From: Variovorax sp.
GTDB lineage: Bacteria; Pseudomonadota; Gammaproteobacteria; Burkholderiales; Burkholderiaceae_C
Reading direction: 5' to 3'
Assembly: GCA_017744935.1 (NCBI GenBank)
Contig: JAGIAI010000002.1
Span: forward strand, 62,001 to 126,000
DNA length: 64,000 nucleotides
Made by a program: the position numbers and the translations under genes. Under the pieces are notes generated by a model that searched no databases, had not been told where the DNA came from, and saw only the letters and a program-made list of their open reading frames with translations. Positions 8,661 to 19,256 of this stretch are shown one piece after another; the first letter of the stretch is position 1; the number at the start of each line of letters is the position of its first letter.

Positions 8661-10991
8661 GTGACAACTGAATCAAACCCCACGCGCTTCGGAAGCGGTC
8701 AGGCCGTCAAGCGCCTCGAGGACGAAGCCCTGCTGGCCGGCGCCGGCCGCTATACCGACGATGTCTCGGTGCCGGGCCAAGCCTGGCTCATCTTCGTTCG
8801 GTCGCCTTATCCCCACGCAAAGCTGGTCTCGATCGACCGCGATTCCGCAGCCGCGATGCCCGGCGTGCTTGGTGTCTTCACCGGCGCTGATCTGGTAGCG
8901 GCAGGCGTCAAGCCGATGCCCGGCGCAGCTGCCTTCAAGCGCGCCGATGGCTCGGATTGCGCGACGCCAGAGCGCCATGTGCTGGCTCTCGACAGGGTGC
9001 GTTTCGTTGGCGAGCCGGTGGCAATCGTGGTCGCCGAGTCGGCGCAGCAGGCCCGCGACGCTGCCGAGGCGGTGATGGTCGACTACGAGGAACTGCCGAT
9101 GGTCGTCGATATCGCGGGTGCCACGGCAGAGGGTGCACCGCTCGTCTTCGCAGCCGCGACGGGCAACATCGCTGCCGAAATGAGGCACGGGAGTGAGGAC
9201 GCCACCGCCCAGGCCTTTGCCAAGGCGAGCCATGTGGTCGCGCTTCATGTGGTCAACCAGCGCGTCGTCGCGCTCACGATCGAGCCACGTTCGGTGCTCG
9301 CAGACTTCGACACCGCCTCGGACCGCATCACCATCCGGATGAGCACCCAGATGCCTTCAGGTGTCCGCGACTCCGTGTGCGCAGCAATCGGCTTGCCGAA
9401 GGAAAAGGTTCGGGTGGTTGTTGGCGATGTCGGCGGCGGCTTTGGCATGAAGACCGGCGCCTATCCGGAGGACATCGCCGTGGCTTTCGCGGCGCACAGC
9501 CTGAAGCGGGCGGTCAAATGGATTGCCGATCGGAGCGAGGAATTCCTCTCAACGTCACATGGCCGCGATATCGAAGCGCACGCCGAGCTGGCGCTCGATG
9601 CCAACGGAAAGATCCTCGGCCTGCGCATCAAGACGCATGCCAATGTCGGCGCGTACGCGACGGGTACCGGAGTGGCGATCCAGCTCCTGATCGGGCCATG
9701 GGTGCAGACTAGTGTCTACGACATCCAGACCATCGATTTCCATTTCAAGGCGGTGCTGACCAACACGGCGCCCACCGGCGCTTACCGCGGTGCCGGGCGC
9801 CCCGAGGCGATCTACAACATGGAGCGACTGATGGACGAGGCAGCACGCCAGACCGGCATCGACCGTGTTGAACTGCGCCGGCGGAACTTCATACGCCCCG
9901 AGCAGATGCCGTACACCAATCCGATGCACCAGACGTATGACACGGGCCAGTTCGAGTCAGTCATGAATCAGGCGCTCAAACTCGCCGACTGGGGCGGCTT
10001 CGAGGCGCGCGCCGCCGAGTCGAAGCGCGCGGGCCGGATGCGGGGCCTCGGCATTGCAACGTTTCTCGAATGGACGGGCGGAAACGTCTTCGAGGAGCGG
10101 GTGACGGTGGCTGTCCAGGCCGATGGCGTCATCGAGGTGTACTCGGCGGTGAATGCCATGGGACAGGGCATCGCGACGACGCTCGCGCAACTGGTGGTCG
10201 ATGCGTTCGGTGTTCCGATCGAAAAGGTACGCATCATCCTGGGTGACACCGATCGCGGCGACGGCTTCGGAAGCGCCGGCTCGCGATCGCTCTTCACCGG
10301 TGGCTCGGCGGTGCGGATCGGCGCCGAGCGGACCATCGAAAAGGCGAAGGAGCTTGCGGCCAGCGAATTCGAGGTTTCGCCGGCCGATGTCCAGTACGCC
10401 GCCGGCCTTTTCAAGGTCGCCGGCACCGACCTTCAGCTCGATCTCTTCACGCTCGCGAGCCGCCAGCCCGACCAGGAAATCTTCGTGGATTCGACGAGCA
10501 CCGTGTCCGGTCCGACGTGGCCGAACGGCTGTCACATCACGGAGGTGGAGGTCGATCCGGCAACAGGCGACGTGGGCGTAATGACCTATGCATCCGTCAA
10601 TGACGTCGGCCGCGTGGTCAACCCGTTGATCGTGCGCGGCCAGCTCGAAGGTGGCGCGGTGCAAGGTATCGGGCAAGCGCTCTGCGAGCAGGTCGTCTAC
10701 GACCCGGAGACTGGTCAGCCGCTGACCGGCAGCCTGATGGACTATGCGGCGCCGCGTGCGGACATCATCGCCACCATGTTCCACATGGAAATGGATGAAT
10801 CGACGCCCTGCAAAAACAACCCGCTAGGGGTGAAGGGCGTCGGCGAACTGGGAACCATCGGCGCCACGCCGGCGATCGTGAACGCCGTGGCCGACGCACT
10901 GGCGCGCAATGGGATGCCTCAGCTTGCGCCGCACCTGGACATGCCGCTCACGCCGGACCGGCTCTGGCAGCTGATGAGCTCAGCCGCCTGA
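8661..10991 (+). CDS. Xanthine dehydrogenase/CO dehydrogenase-family large subunit, form II-like
   Basis: A 776-residue molybdenum-cofactor subunit of the xanthine oxidase superfamily. The a/b hammerhead domain comes first (about residues 20-125), then the Moco-binding domains with VGGGFGMK, G-AYRGAGR (374-380) and the catalytic glutamate E729 in GVGELGT. The AYRGAGR signature is that of form II (CoxL-like) proteins, not AYxCSFR of true CO dehydrogenase, so the substrate is probably an aldehyde, heterocycle or purine-like compound. It starts at a GTG with AAAGGA five bases upstream. No FAD or 2Fe-2S partner subunit gene lies next to it, which is unusual. It ends 18 bases before the convergent pobA. 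Confidence 0.88.
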   Translation: MTTESNPTRFGSGQAVKRLEDEALLAGAGRYTDDVSVPGQAWLIFVRSPYPHAKLVSIDRDSAAAMPGVLGVFTGADLVAAGVKPMPGAAAFKRADGSDCATPERHVLALDRVRFVGEPVAIVVAESAQQARDAAEAVMVDYEELPMVVDIAGATAEGAPLVFAAATGNIAAEMRHGSEDATAQAFAKASHVVALHVVNQRVVALTIEPRSVLADFDTASDRITIRMSTQMPSGVRDSVCAAIGLPKEKVRVVVGDVGGGFGMKTGAYPEDIAVAFAAHSLKRAVKWIADRSEEFLSTSHGRDIEAHAELALDANGKILGLRIKTHANVGAYATGTGVAIQLLIGPWVQTSVYDIQTIDFHFKAVLTNTAPTGAYRGAGRPEAIYNMERLMDEAARQTGIDRVELRRRNFIRPEQMPYTNPMHQTYDTGQFESVMNQALKLADWGGFEARAAESKRAGRMRGLGIATFLEWTGGNVFEERVTVAVQADGVIEVYSAVNAMGQGIATTLAQLVVDAFGVPIEKVRIILGDTDRGDGFGSAGSRSLFTGGSAVRIGAERTIEKAKELAASEFEVSPADVQYAAGLFKVAGTDLQLDLFTLASRQPDQEIFVDSTSTVSGPTWPNGCHITEVEVDPATGDVGVMTYASVNDVGRVVNPLIVRGQLEGGAVQGIGQALCEQVVYDPETGQPLTGSLMDYAAPRADIIATMFHMEMDESTPCKNNPLGVKGVGELGTIGATPAIVNAVADALARNGMPQLAPHLDMPLTPDRLWQLMSSAA

Positions 10992-11009
10992 AGGCGCCGG
11001 CCCGTCGCG

Positions 11010-13087
<2,078 letters not shown>

Positions 13088-13112
13088 TTGCAGCCGGAAG
13101 GACCGATGAGCC

Positions 13113-13772
13113 ATGCGACTCCTGTTGCTTGAAGACGATGTGATGATTGGCGAGACGGTGCTCGACCTCCTTCGGGCCGAGCAGTACGCCGTCGACTGGG
13201 TCAAGGACGGCGAAATGGCCGACAGTGCGCTGCGCTCCCAGCAGTACGACCTTGTGCTTCTGGACCTGGGCGTGCCGCGCCGCGACGGGCTCGACGTGTT
13301 GCGCGCGCTGCGGGCCCGCAAGCAGCGGATGCCGGTGCTGATTGCTACCGCCCGTGATTCCGTGCAGCAGCGCATCGAAGGGCTCGATGCAGGCGCGGAC
13401 GACTACGTGCTCAAGCCCTACGACCTCGACGAACTCCTCGCCCGCATCCGCGCCTTGCTGCGTCGGGCATCCGGGCGGGCCGAGCCGGTGTACGAGCACA
13501 TGGGCGTCACGGTCAATCCGACCACGCGCGAAGTCTCGGTGCGCGGGCAGCCAGTGACACTGTCCGCGCGCGAATGGGCCGTACTGGAACCGTTGATCGC
13601 CCGGCCGGGGATGGTGCTGTCTCGGGCGCAACTCGAGGAAAAGCTCTATAGCTGGAAAGACGAAATCAGCAGCAACGCCGTGGAGGTCTACGTCCACGGA
13701 CTGCGCAAGAAGCTCGGTGCGGACCTGATCCGCAACGTACGTGGCGTCGGCTACATGGTCCCGAAGGAATGA
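13113..13772 (+). CDS. OmpR/PhoB-family response regulator (QseB/PmrA-like)
   Basis: A 219-residue regulator with an N-terminal receiver (acidic D8 and D9, phosphorylated D51, K101) and a C-terminal winged helix (about residues 128-215) ending in VEVYVHGLRKKLG...IRNVRGVGYM. It is most like the QseB/PmrA/TctD group. Its stop is seven bases before the kinase gene, which follows in the same operon. The htrA-like protease gene comes next, and its upstream region holds a direct repeat of the kind PmrA-type regulators bind (15142-15158). Control of envelope stress functions is therefore likely. Confidence 0.92.
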   Translation: MRLLLLEDDVMIGETVLDLLRAEQYAVDWVKDGEMADSALRSQQYDLVLLDLGVPRRDGLDVLRALRARKQRMPVLIATARDSVQQRIEGLDAGADDYVLKPYDLDELLARIRALLRRASGRAEPVYEHMGVTVNPTTREVSVRGQPVTLSAREWAVLEPLIARPGMVLSRAQLEEKLYSWKDEISSNAVEVYVHGLRKKLGADLIRNVRGVGYMVPKE

Positions 13773-13779
13773 CCGGCCG

Positions 13780-15102
13780 ATGAAATCCCTTCGTGCGCGC
13801 CTGCTGTGGTTCCTTCTGGCCGCGATCATGGTGGCCGCCGGCATCCAGGCATTCGTGGCTTATCGGACCGTGCTGGAAGAAGCCGACGATATCTTCGACC
13901 ATCACATGCAGCAGATGGCGCTCTCGCTGCGCGCAGGGTTGCCGCCAAGCGCGACGGTGGGTGGGCTCGGGAACCTCGGCGCGGGCGAGGAGAACTTCGA
14001 GTTCATCGTCCAGGTCTGGACGGCCGACGGACTTCTCATCTTCCAATCGGCATCGCATGCCGCGTTGCCGCAGCGTGCGGTGCTTGGCTTCTCGAATGTG
14101 CAGGCGCGCAGCACGACCTACCGGGTGTTTTCGATGCAGGCAGGCCCGCTGGTGATCCAGGTGGCGCAGGACATGGCTGCGCGTCGACGGATGGCCGGTT
14201 CGCTCGCGCTACGCACCGTCGGGCCGATTGCGCTGGCCGCGCCACTGCTCATGCTGGTGGTCTGGTGGGTGGTCAGCTTTTCGCTCGCGCCGGTGGCGCG
14301 GGTGCGGCGGCAGGTCGCGGAGCGGCAGGCGGACGACCTCTCGCCGTTGAGCGAAGGCGATCTCCCTGAGGAGGTCCGGCCGCTGGTCCACGAACTCAAC
14401 CTGCTGTTTGCTCGCGTACAGAAGGCCTTCGAGGCGCAGAAGCATTTCGTTGCCGATGCTGCCCATGAACTGCGCTCGCCGCTCGCAGCACTCAAGCTCC
14501 AGGTGCAGGGATTGCAGCGGGCGTCGGATGAGCCTACACGCGAGCTTGCCGTGGCTCGACTCGCCGCGGGCATCGATCGCGCGACCCGGCTGGTCGAGCA
14601 GATGCTTGCCCTCGCACGCCACGAAGCGAGCGCCGCTTCGGGCGCCGAACGCGAAGTTGTCGATCTGGCCGAGATTGCGCGCCTTGCCATCTCCGATGCG
14701 ATTGCGACGGCACAGGCCCGGCGGATCGACATCGGCATCGTGCGCGCCGATCCGGCCCAGGTGGCAGGTCAGACTGAAGCACTTCGGATGCTGCTTCGCA
14801 ATCTGCTCGATAACGCGATCAAGTACACGCCGGAGGGTGGGCGAGTGGATGTGAACATCGCTGCGCTCCCCGACGCCGTGGAACTGAGCGTGGACGACAA
14901 CGGTCCGGGTATCGCAGCGGTCGAGCGCGAGCGGGTGCTGGATCGCTTCTATCGATCCGGCGAACCGCAGGCGCCGGGAAGTGGACTCGGACTGGCCATC
15001 GTGAAATCGATTGCCGACCTGCATGGCGCGACGGTGAGACTGGAGCGCTCGGAGGCGCTAGGCGGTCTGCGTGCGGTGGTGCGTTTTCGACCGTCTGCCT
15101 GA
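13780..15102 (+). CDS. Sensor histidine kinase, partner of the OmpR-type regulator
   Basis: A 440-residue inner-membrane kinase. There is one membrane segment near residues 8-30 and another near 147-170, with a periplasmic sensor of about 115 residues between. The H-box is FVADAAHELRSPL with H229. The ATPase region shows NLLDNAIKYTPEGG (N box), DDNGPGI (G1) and GSGLGLAIV (G2). An ATG at 13780 is the start, seven bases after the regulator's stop; a longer frame overlaps the regulator and lacks support. Size and layout match QseC/TctE-type kinases. The signal is unknown. Confidence 0.92.
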   Translation: MKSLRARLLWFLLAAIMVAAGIQAFVAYRTVLEEADDIFDHHMQQMALSLRAGLPPSATVGGLGNLGAGEENFEFIVQVWTADGLLIFQSASHAALPQRAVLGFSNVQARSTTYRVFSMQAGPLVIQVAQDMAARRRMAGSLALRTVGPIALAAPLLMLVVWWVVSFSLAPVARVRRQVAERQADDLSPLSEGDLPEEVRPLVHELNLLFARVQKAFEAQKHFVADAAHELRSPLAALKLQVQGLQRASDEPTRELAVARLAAGIDRATRLVEQMLALARHEASAASGAEREVVDLAEIARLAISDAIATAQARRIDIGIVRADPAQVAGQTEALRMLLRNLLDNAIKYTPEGGRVDVNIAALPDAVELSVDDNGPGIAAVERERVLDRFYRSGEPQAPGSGLGLAIVKSIADLHGATVRLERSEALGGLRAVVRFRPSA

Positions 15103-15141
15103 AGCGTTGTCGCGGTATATCGCGCGAGCGCGCGCTTAGCG

Positions 15142-15158
15142 TTTAAGTCGGGCTTAAG
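15142..15158 (+). promoter_or_regulatory. PmrA/QseB-type direct repeat upstream of htrA
   Basis: TTTAAG-TCGGG-CTTAAG fits the known PmrA-family pattern HTTAAD-N5-HTTAAD exactly, with a related CTTAGC half-site just upstream at 15135. It lies between the sensor kinase and the protease gene, 53 bases before the protease start. This suggests that the neighbouring regulator acts here. Binding itself is inferred. Confidence 0.55.
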
Positions 15159-15211
15159 CGGCGGCCACGACATTCCTTTCGTCGATTTCCAAACCCTCGA
15201 AAGGATCTCAA

Positions 15212-16699
15212 ATGAAGAAAAGTCTGACTTCGCCCCGCGCGCTCGTCCTTTCGCTGGCGGCCGCCGGCGTGATCGGCGCAGCCGCCACAGGTGCGTACAC
15301 CAGCGCGAACGCGGTCGCGTCCGCCCAGCCGGCTGCCGCCGCGACCGCGGCGTCCACACCGCTGGTTTCCATGCCTGACTTCTCCGCCGTGACGGCGCAG
15401 ACCGGTCCTGCGGTGGTCAACATCAGCGTTGTCGGCACGACCAAGACCGCCGCTGCCGAAGGCCCTCAAGGCATCCCGGGCATGGACCCGGATGATCCGA
15501 TGTACGACTTCTTCCGCCGCTTCCAGGGGCAGGGCGGCCCTCGGGGCAAGCAACAGCAGCAACGCGAAGTGCCGGTACGTGGCCAGGGCTCCGGCTTCAT
15601 CGTGAGCCCGGACGGCATCATCCTGACCAATGCGCACGTCGTGAAGGACGCGACGGAAGTGACGGTAAAGCTGACAGACCGCCGTGAATACCGTGCGAAG
15701 GTTCTGGGCTCCGATCCGAAGACGGACGTTGCGGTCATCAAGATCGATGCGAAGAACCTGCCGACGCTGTCGATGGGCAAGACCAAGGATCTGAAGGTGG
15801 GCGAATGGGTGCTCGCGATCGGCTCGCCCTTCGGCTTCGAAAACACCGTGACGGCCGGCGTGGTCAGCGCCAAGGGCCGCACGCTGCCGGACGACAGCTA
15901 CGTTCCGTTCATCCAGACCGACGTAGCAGTGAACCCCGGCAACTCCGGCGGTCCGCTGATCAACACGCACGGCGAAGTGGTCGGCATCAATTCGCAGATC
16001 TACAGCCGTAGTGGCGGCTACCAGGGCGTGTCGTTCGCGATTCCGATCGATGTCGCAATCCAGATCAAGGACCAGATCGTCGCTACCGGCAAGGCGAGCC
16101 ACGCGCGCCTCGGCGTCGCGGTGCAGGAGGTCAATCAGACCTTTGCCGACTCGTTCAAGCTTGACAAGCCTGAGGGTGCGCTGGTGTCGAACGTGGAGAA
16201 GGGCAGTCCTGCGGACCAAGCTGGCTTGCGCTCGGGCGACGTGATCCGCAAGGTTGACGGCGATCCGATCGTGGCTTCGGGCGATCTTCCGGCCCTGATC
16301 GGCCAGAAGAAGCCGGGCAGCAAGGTGACGCTCGAAGTGTGGCGCCAGGGCTCGCGTGAGGAACTCACCGCGAAACTGGGCGACGCCGCCGAGAAGACCG
16401 CTACCGTCGCCAAGAACGAAGACGGTGCGTCCCAGGGCAAGCTGGGTCTTGCGTTGCGTCCGCTCCAGCCTGAAGAGGCGCGCGAAGCATCGGTCGACGG
16501 CGGCTTGCTGATCGTGAATGTCGGCGGTCCCGCCGCGATGGCAGGTGTCCAGACCGGCGACGTGCTGCTAGCGATCAACGGGACCCCCGCGAAGAACATC
16601 GAGCAGGTGCGTGAAGTGGTGGCGAAGTCCGACAGGTCGGTAGCTTTGCTCATCCAGCGCGACGGCGACAAGATCTTCGTGCCGGTTCGCCTGGGTTGA
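15212..16699 (+). CDS. Do-family periplasmic serine protease/chaperone (DegP/MucD-like)
   Basis: A 495-residue HtrA protease that degrades or holds misfolded envelope proteins. The N-terminus is a signal peptide (basic MKKSLTSPR, then a long Ala-rich hydrophobic stretch). The catalytic triad is H142 (TNAHVV), D172 (TDVAVI) and S245 (GNSGGP). Two PDZ domains follow, about residues 300-385 and 410-492. A Gly/Gln-rich loop around residues 104-118 precedes the protease core. A ribosome site (AAAGGA) lies about seven bases before the ATG. It follows the two-component genes by 109 bases that contain the PmrA-type repeat, which points to control by that system. Confidence 0.95.
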   Translation: MKKSLTSPRALVLSLAAAGVIGAAATGAYTSANAVASAQPAAAATAASTPLVSMPDFSAVTAQTGPAVVNISVVGTTKTAAAEGPQGIPGMDPDDPMYDFFRRFQGQGGPRGKQQQQREVPVRGQGSGFIVSPDGIILTNAHVVKDATEVTVKLTDRREYRAKVLGSDPKTDVAVIKIDAKNLPTLSMGKTKDLKVGEWVLAIGSPFGFENTVTAGVVSAKGRTLPDDSYVPFIQTDVAVNPGNSGGPLINTHGEVVGINSQIYSRSGGYQGVSFAIPIDVAIQIKDQIVATGKASHARLGVAVQEVNQTFADSFKLDKPEGALVSNVEKGSPADQAGLRSGDVIRKVDGDPIVASGDLPALIGQKKPGSKVTLEVWRQGSREELTAKLGDAAEKTATVAKNEDGASQGKLGLALRPLQPEEAREASVDGGLLIVNVGGPAAMAGVQTGDVLLAINGTPAKNIEQVREVVAKSDRSVALLIQRDGDKIFVPVRLG

Positions 16700-16706
16700 T
16701 CGTGTG

Positions 16707-16751
16707 GTCCGTGAGCCGGAGTCCTTTGAGACTTTGTTCCGGTTCGCGGAC
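16707..16751 (+). terminator. Imperfect long hairpin after the protease gene
   Basis: A 14-bp stem (GTCCGTGAGCCGGA against TCCGGTTCGCGGAC, two G-U pairs) with a 17-base loop starts eight bases past the htrA stop. There is no strong T run after it, so termination is only possible. Confidence 0.4.
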
Positions 16752-16840
16752 CTGCTTTCGGCTCAATGTGCAAAAGTGCCTTGGTCGAAGTTTCTTGCAG
16801 CTGTAACAATTCTTGAAACAACTGAATAAGAGATTTCCCT

Positions 16841-17167
16841 ATGGCACTCCGCGATATTGCGCTCACCGTCCTCGAACTGGAACCCAATGAATTTCATTGG
16901 GTCCTCATGGAGCCGGTGCAGGCCGAATCCGAGGAATGCCTTGGCTATCGCCCCATCGATTCTTCGACCCAGGGGCTACCTGACTATTCGGAGGCCCTGA
17001 TCCAGGGCGCCTCGGCCCTTCGTGTTCTTCAAGGGCTTGCGCCATTCGGGAAGCCGGTCAATCCGGTTGGTTTGGGTGAAAGCAGCGGGCCGGCAGGAGC
17101 CCCGATGACTTTGCCCGAAGGCCCCGATTCCTGCATGTTCAGCACCACCGACCACTCGGCGTTGTGA
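16841..17167 (+). CDS. Hypothetical protein, 108 residues
   Basis: I do not recognise this family. The protein starts MALRDIALTVLELEPNEFHWVLMEP, is rich in Glu and Leu in its first half, and ends in a Gly/Pro-rich tail. It has no signal peptide or membrane segment. The ATG follows AAGAG about eight bases upstream. It lies alone in a 0.8-kb stretch between the protease and an FHA-domain gene. The amino-acid composition and balanced codon use argue for a real small cytoplasmic protein, but similarity searching would be needed to settle this. Confidence 0.55.
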   Translation: MALRDIALTVLELEPNEFHWVLMEPVQAESEECLGYRPIDSSTQGLPDYSEALIQGASALRVLQGLAPFGKPVNPVGLGESSGPAGAPMTLPEGPDSCMFSTTDHSAL

Positions 17168-17513
17168 TCGGGGCATGCGGCTCCTAGCGAATGCCGATCC
17201 CGAAATCGATCGCGCTCACCGCAATCACCTTGGCGGCGCGCGAACGGATTGTTTCTCTTTGTGAGACGCCACGCAGAATGATCAATGGTTGGGAAGCGTG
17301 CGAGCAGTCTCCTGCTCGCGACCGATGCACGAACGGCGATGAAAACGCGATCCGAAATCTGGTTGCCAGCGCGGCGATCTGTTGCATGCGTCGAAATTAA
17401 TCGAGCCCGTCCTTGTCGGGAATCTCTCTAATGGGGCACGTATCCCCCAGGCGGCATACTCCGGAAGGTCGGGGGAATGGTGCGAGGCAAGCATCAGCAA
17501 AAAGGACTTGAAA
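17168..17513 (+). other. 346-base stretch with no convincing gene
   Basis: Short open frames occur on both strands here, but none has a ribosome site or a recognisable protein. A perfect 8-bp inverted repeat with a four-base loop (GCGAGCAG-TCTC-CTGCTCGC, 17300-17319) stands out but has no T run. The end carries AAAGGA, the ribosome site of the FHA gene. Confidence 0.5.
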
Positions 17514-17900
17514 ATGCCCAGGCTCATCGTGCTGCAGAAAAACGGATCAGCTAAGCAGGTCACCATCACGACCACGCCATTCGTGATTGGACGCTCGGAC
17601 GCAAGCGACCTCGTGCTGGACAACCAGTTGGTCAGCCGGTCGCATGCGGTCTTCGAGATGGTCGGCGCCGCAATGACGATTCGCGATCTACATAGCCACA
17701 ACGGCACATACGTCAATGGCGAGCGCCGGGAATCGGTCGCCCTGAACAACGGCGATGAAATCAAAATCGGCAGCTACCAGATCCGCTTTCTCGGGAACAG
17801 CGGTCCGATCGGCGAGGCGCAAGCGCTTCGACTTGTCACCATTCCAGGCAGACTGGACGAAATCGATCTCCTGAAACTCGGCGTGAAGCCCGAGTCTTGA
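17514..17900 (+). CDS. FHA-domain protein
   Basis: A 128-residue protein made almost wholly of one forkhead-associated domain, a phosphothreonine-binding module. The key features are all present: FVIGRSDASDLVLD (G and R of the first strand-loop), SRSHAVFE (the S-x-x-H loop) and SHNGTYVNG (the NG turn). AAAGGA lies seven bases before the ATG at 17514. A C-terminal tail of about 30 residues follows the domain. No Ser/Thr kinase, phosphatase or type VI secretion gene is nearby, so its partner is elsewhere. It reads toward the LysR gene, which begins 73 bases later. Confidence 0.88.
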   Translation: MPRLIVLQKNGSAKQVTITTTPFVIGRSDASDLVLDNQLVSRSHAVFEMVGAAMTIRDLHSHNGTYVNGERRESVALNNGDEIKIGSYQIRFLGNSGPIGEAQALRLVTIPGRLDEIDLLKLGVKPES

Positions 17901-17973
17901 TTCGCCGGAAGCGGGGCGGTGCCCGATGTGATACTTTTGGCCGGCGAATTCCACGCCGAAGCCAAAGGGGCAC

Positions 17974-18957
17974 ATGCAACAAAAGCGCAATGACACTGGC
18001 GAGCTGAATTTCCATCTCTTGAAGTGCCTGGTCGCACTGGTCGACCATTCGCATGTTTCACGCGCCGCTGACGCGGTATCGATCAGTCAACCCGCAATGA
18101 GTCGCGCAATGAGCCAGTTGCGCGCAGTCACCAATGACCCGATTCTCGTAAAAGGCGGAGGAGGGCTCATTCCGACCGCCAAGGCCGTCCAACTCCGCGA
18201 ATTCGCCGATCGGATCCTCCAGGAAATGGATCGATTGCTCGGCAATGCGGTAGCTTTCGATCCCAAGGCTGTGAAGTATGAATTCCGGATGGTGGTCTCT
18301 GACTACATGGAATGCATCTTCATGGAGCGCCTGTTGCGGCACCTGGGTGCCGAATTTCCAGGGATTGCCGTGTCGGTTCGACATCCGGTCCATCCATCCC
18401 AGTTCACCAAGGTGCTCGAATCCGGCGAGGTGGACTTCGCGATCGGCATCCTCCCGGCGACCCTTCGCGATCTGCGTCATCGCCCGCTGCTCAAGGACAG
18501 GATCGTCTGCGCAGCCAGGGCCGGTCATCGGGCAGCGGGCAAGAAGCTCAGCATCGAGGAGTTCGCGGCGCTCGAGCACCTCGTGATCATGCCGAATACG
18601 GTGAACTGTTTCGGGGAGATCGTCGATGTGGCGCTCGAGAAGTACGACGTGCAGCGCAATCAGCGTTATGTCACGCCGAACTATCTGACTGCGCCGCAGC
18701 TCGTTGGCAACTCCGACATGGTGGCGATCCTCCCTGAGTTGCTGTTCACGCGCTTTCGCTCGCATAGCGATCTGGTCGAAATCCAGATGCCCATCGAGGT
18801 GCCGCCCTTCGACGTTTATCTGTCTTGGCACGACCGGACGCATCGACATGCCGCGCATATGTGGTTTCGTGAGCAGGTCATGAAGAGCCTCGAACCCGAT
18901 CACGAACAGTCTTTCACCGCAAGGAGCGCGACTAGAGAAAATTCAGTTGGTGCATAG
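17974..18957 (+). CDS. LysR-family transcriptional regulator
   Basis: A 327-residue regulator with the usual N-terminal helix-turn-helix (about residues 13-70; LKCLVALVDHSHVSRAADAVSISQPAMSRAMSQLR) and a C-terminal effector domain. The sequence DPILVKGGGGLIPTAKA after the helix is the NodD/NahR-like branch mark. The last 25 residues are a polar tail. It has no divergent partner gene: upstream is the FHA gene on the same strand, and downstream is the alpha-CTD-like gene. The target is therefore unknown. Confidence 0.88.
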   Translation: MQQKRNDTGELNFHLLKCLVALVDHSHVSRAADAVSISQPAMSRAMSQLRAVTNDPILVKGGGGLIPTAKAVQLREFADRILQEMDRLLGNAVAFDPKAVKYEFRMVVSDYMECIFMERLLRHLGAEFPGIAVSVRHPVHPSQFTKVLESGEVDFAIGILPATLRDLRHRPLLKDRIVCAARAGHRAAGKKLSIEEFAALEHLVIMPNTVNCFGEIVDVALEKYDVQRNQRYVTPNYLTAPQLVGNSDMVAILPELLFTRFRSHSDLVEIQMPIEVPPFDVYLSWHDRTHRHAAHMWFREQVMKSLEPDHEQSFTARSATRENSVGA

Positions 18958-18986
18958 CGATCATTCTTTGGTGCTATGGACATTGG

Positions 18987-19148
18987 ATGAACGACTCCCA
19001 ATACTCAGCTATCGCCGCAGCGTGGCGGCAAGCGAGAGAAAGAAACATGCAGTTGGACTTCCGTGTTGAGTATCAGGGCAGGAGTCGAGCCGCTCGCGCG
19101 GCCTCTTCAGGACAGTCACCAAGGTCAACTACTGTCACCCAGCGCTGA
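18987..19148 (+). CDS. Possible small protein, 53 residues (weak)
   Basis: A frame of 53 codons beginning MNDSQYSAIAAAWRQARE lies in the 299-base gap between the LysR and alpha-CTD-like genes. GGA is found six bases before the ATG. The first half looks helical; the second half is low-complexity Ser/Arg/Thr. No family is recognised. The rest of the gap shows a GC-rich inverted repeat (GCCGCTCGCGCGGC, 19088-19101) and no other clear signal. Confidence 0.25.
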   Translation: MNDSQYSAIAAAWRQARERNMQLDFRVEYQGRSRAARAASSGQSPRSTTVTQR

Positions 19149-19256
19149 GAACGCCGTTCGCACAGCTTTTCACTGTTCGCGCACGCCCTGAAGCCGGGGT
19201 GCGTCCCGCATTCGCCTTGACGGCAATTGCGGGTAGACGATTCAGTAGAGGTCCCT

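Noticed and set aside
17300..17319. Perfect GCGAGCAG-TCTC-CTGCTCGC hairpin as a terminator
   Set aside because: There is no T run on either side, so it is left as an unexplained inverted repeat.
17184..17400. Small frames on both strands between the 108-residue gene and the FHA gene
   Set aside because: Neither has a ribosome site or recognisable protein, and they overlap each other.
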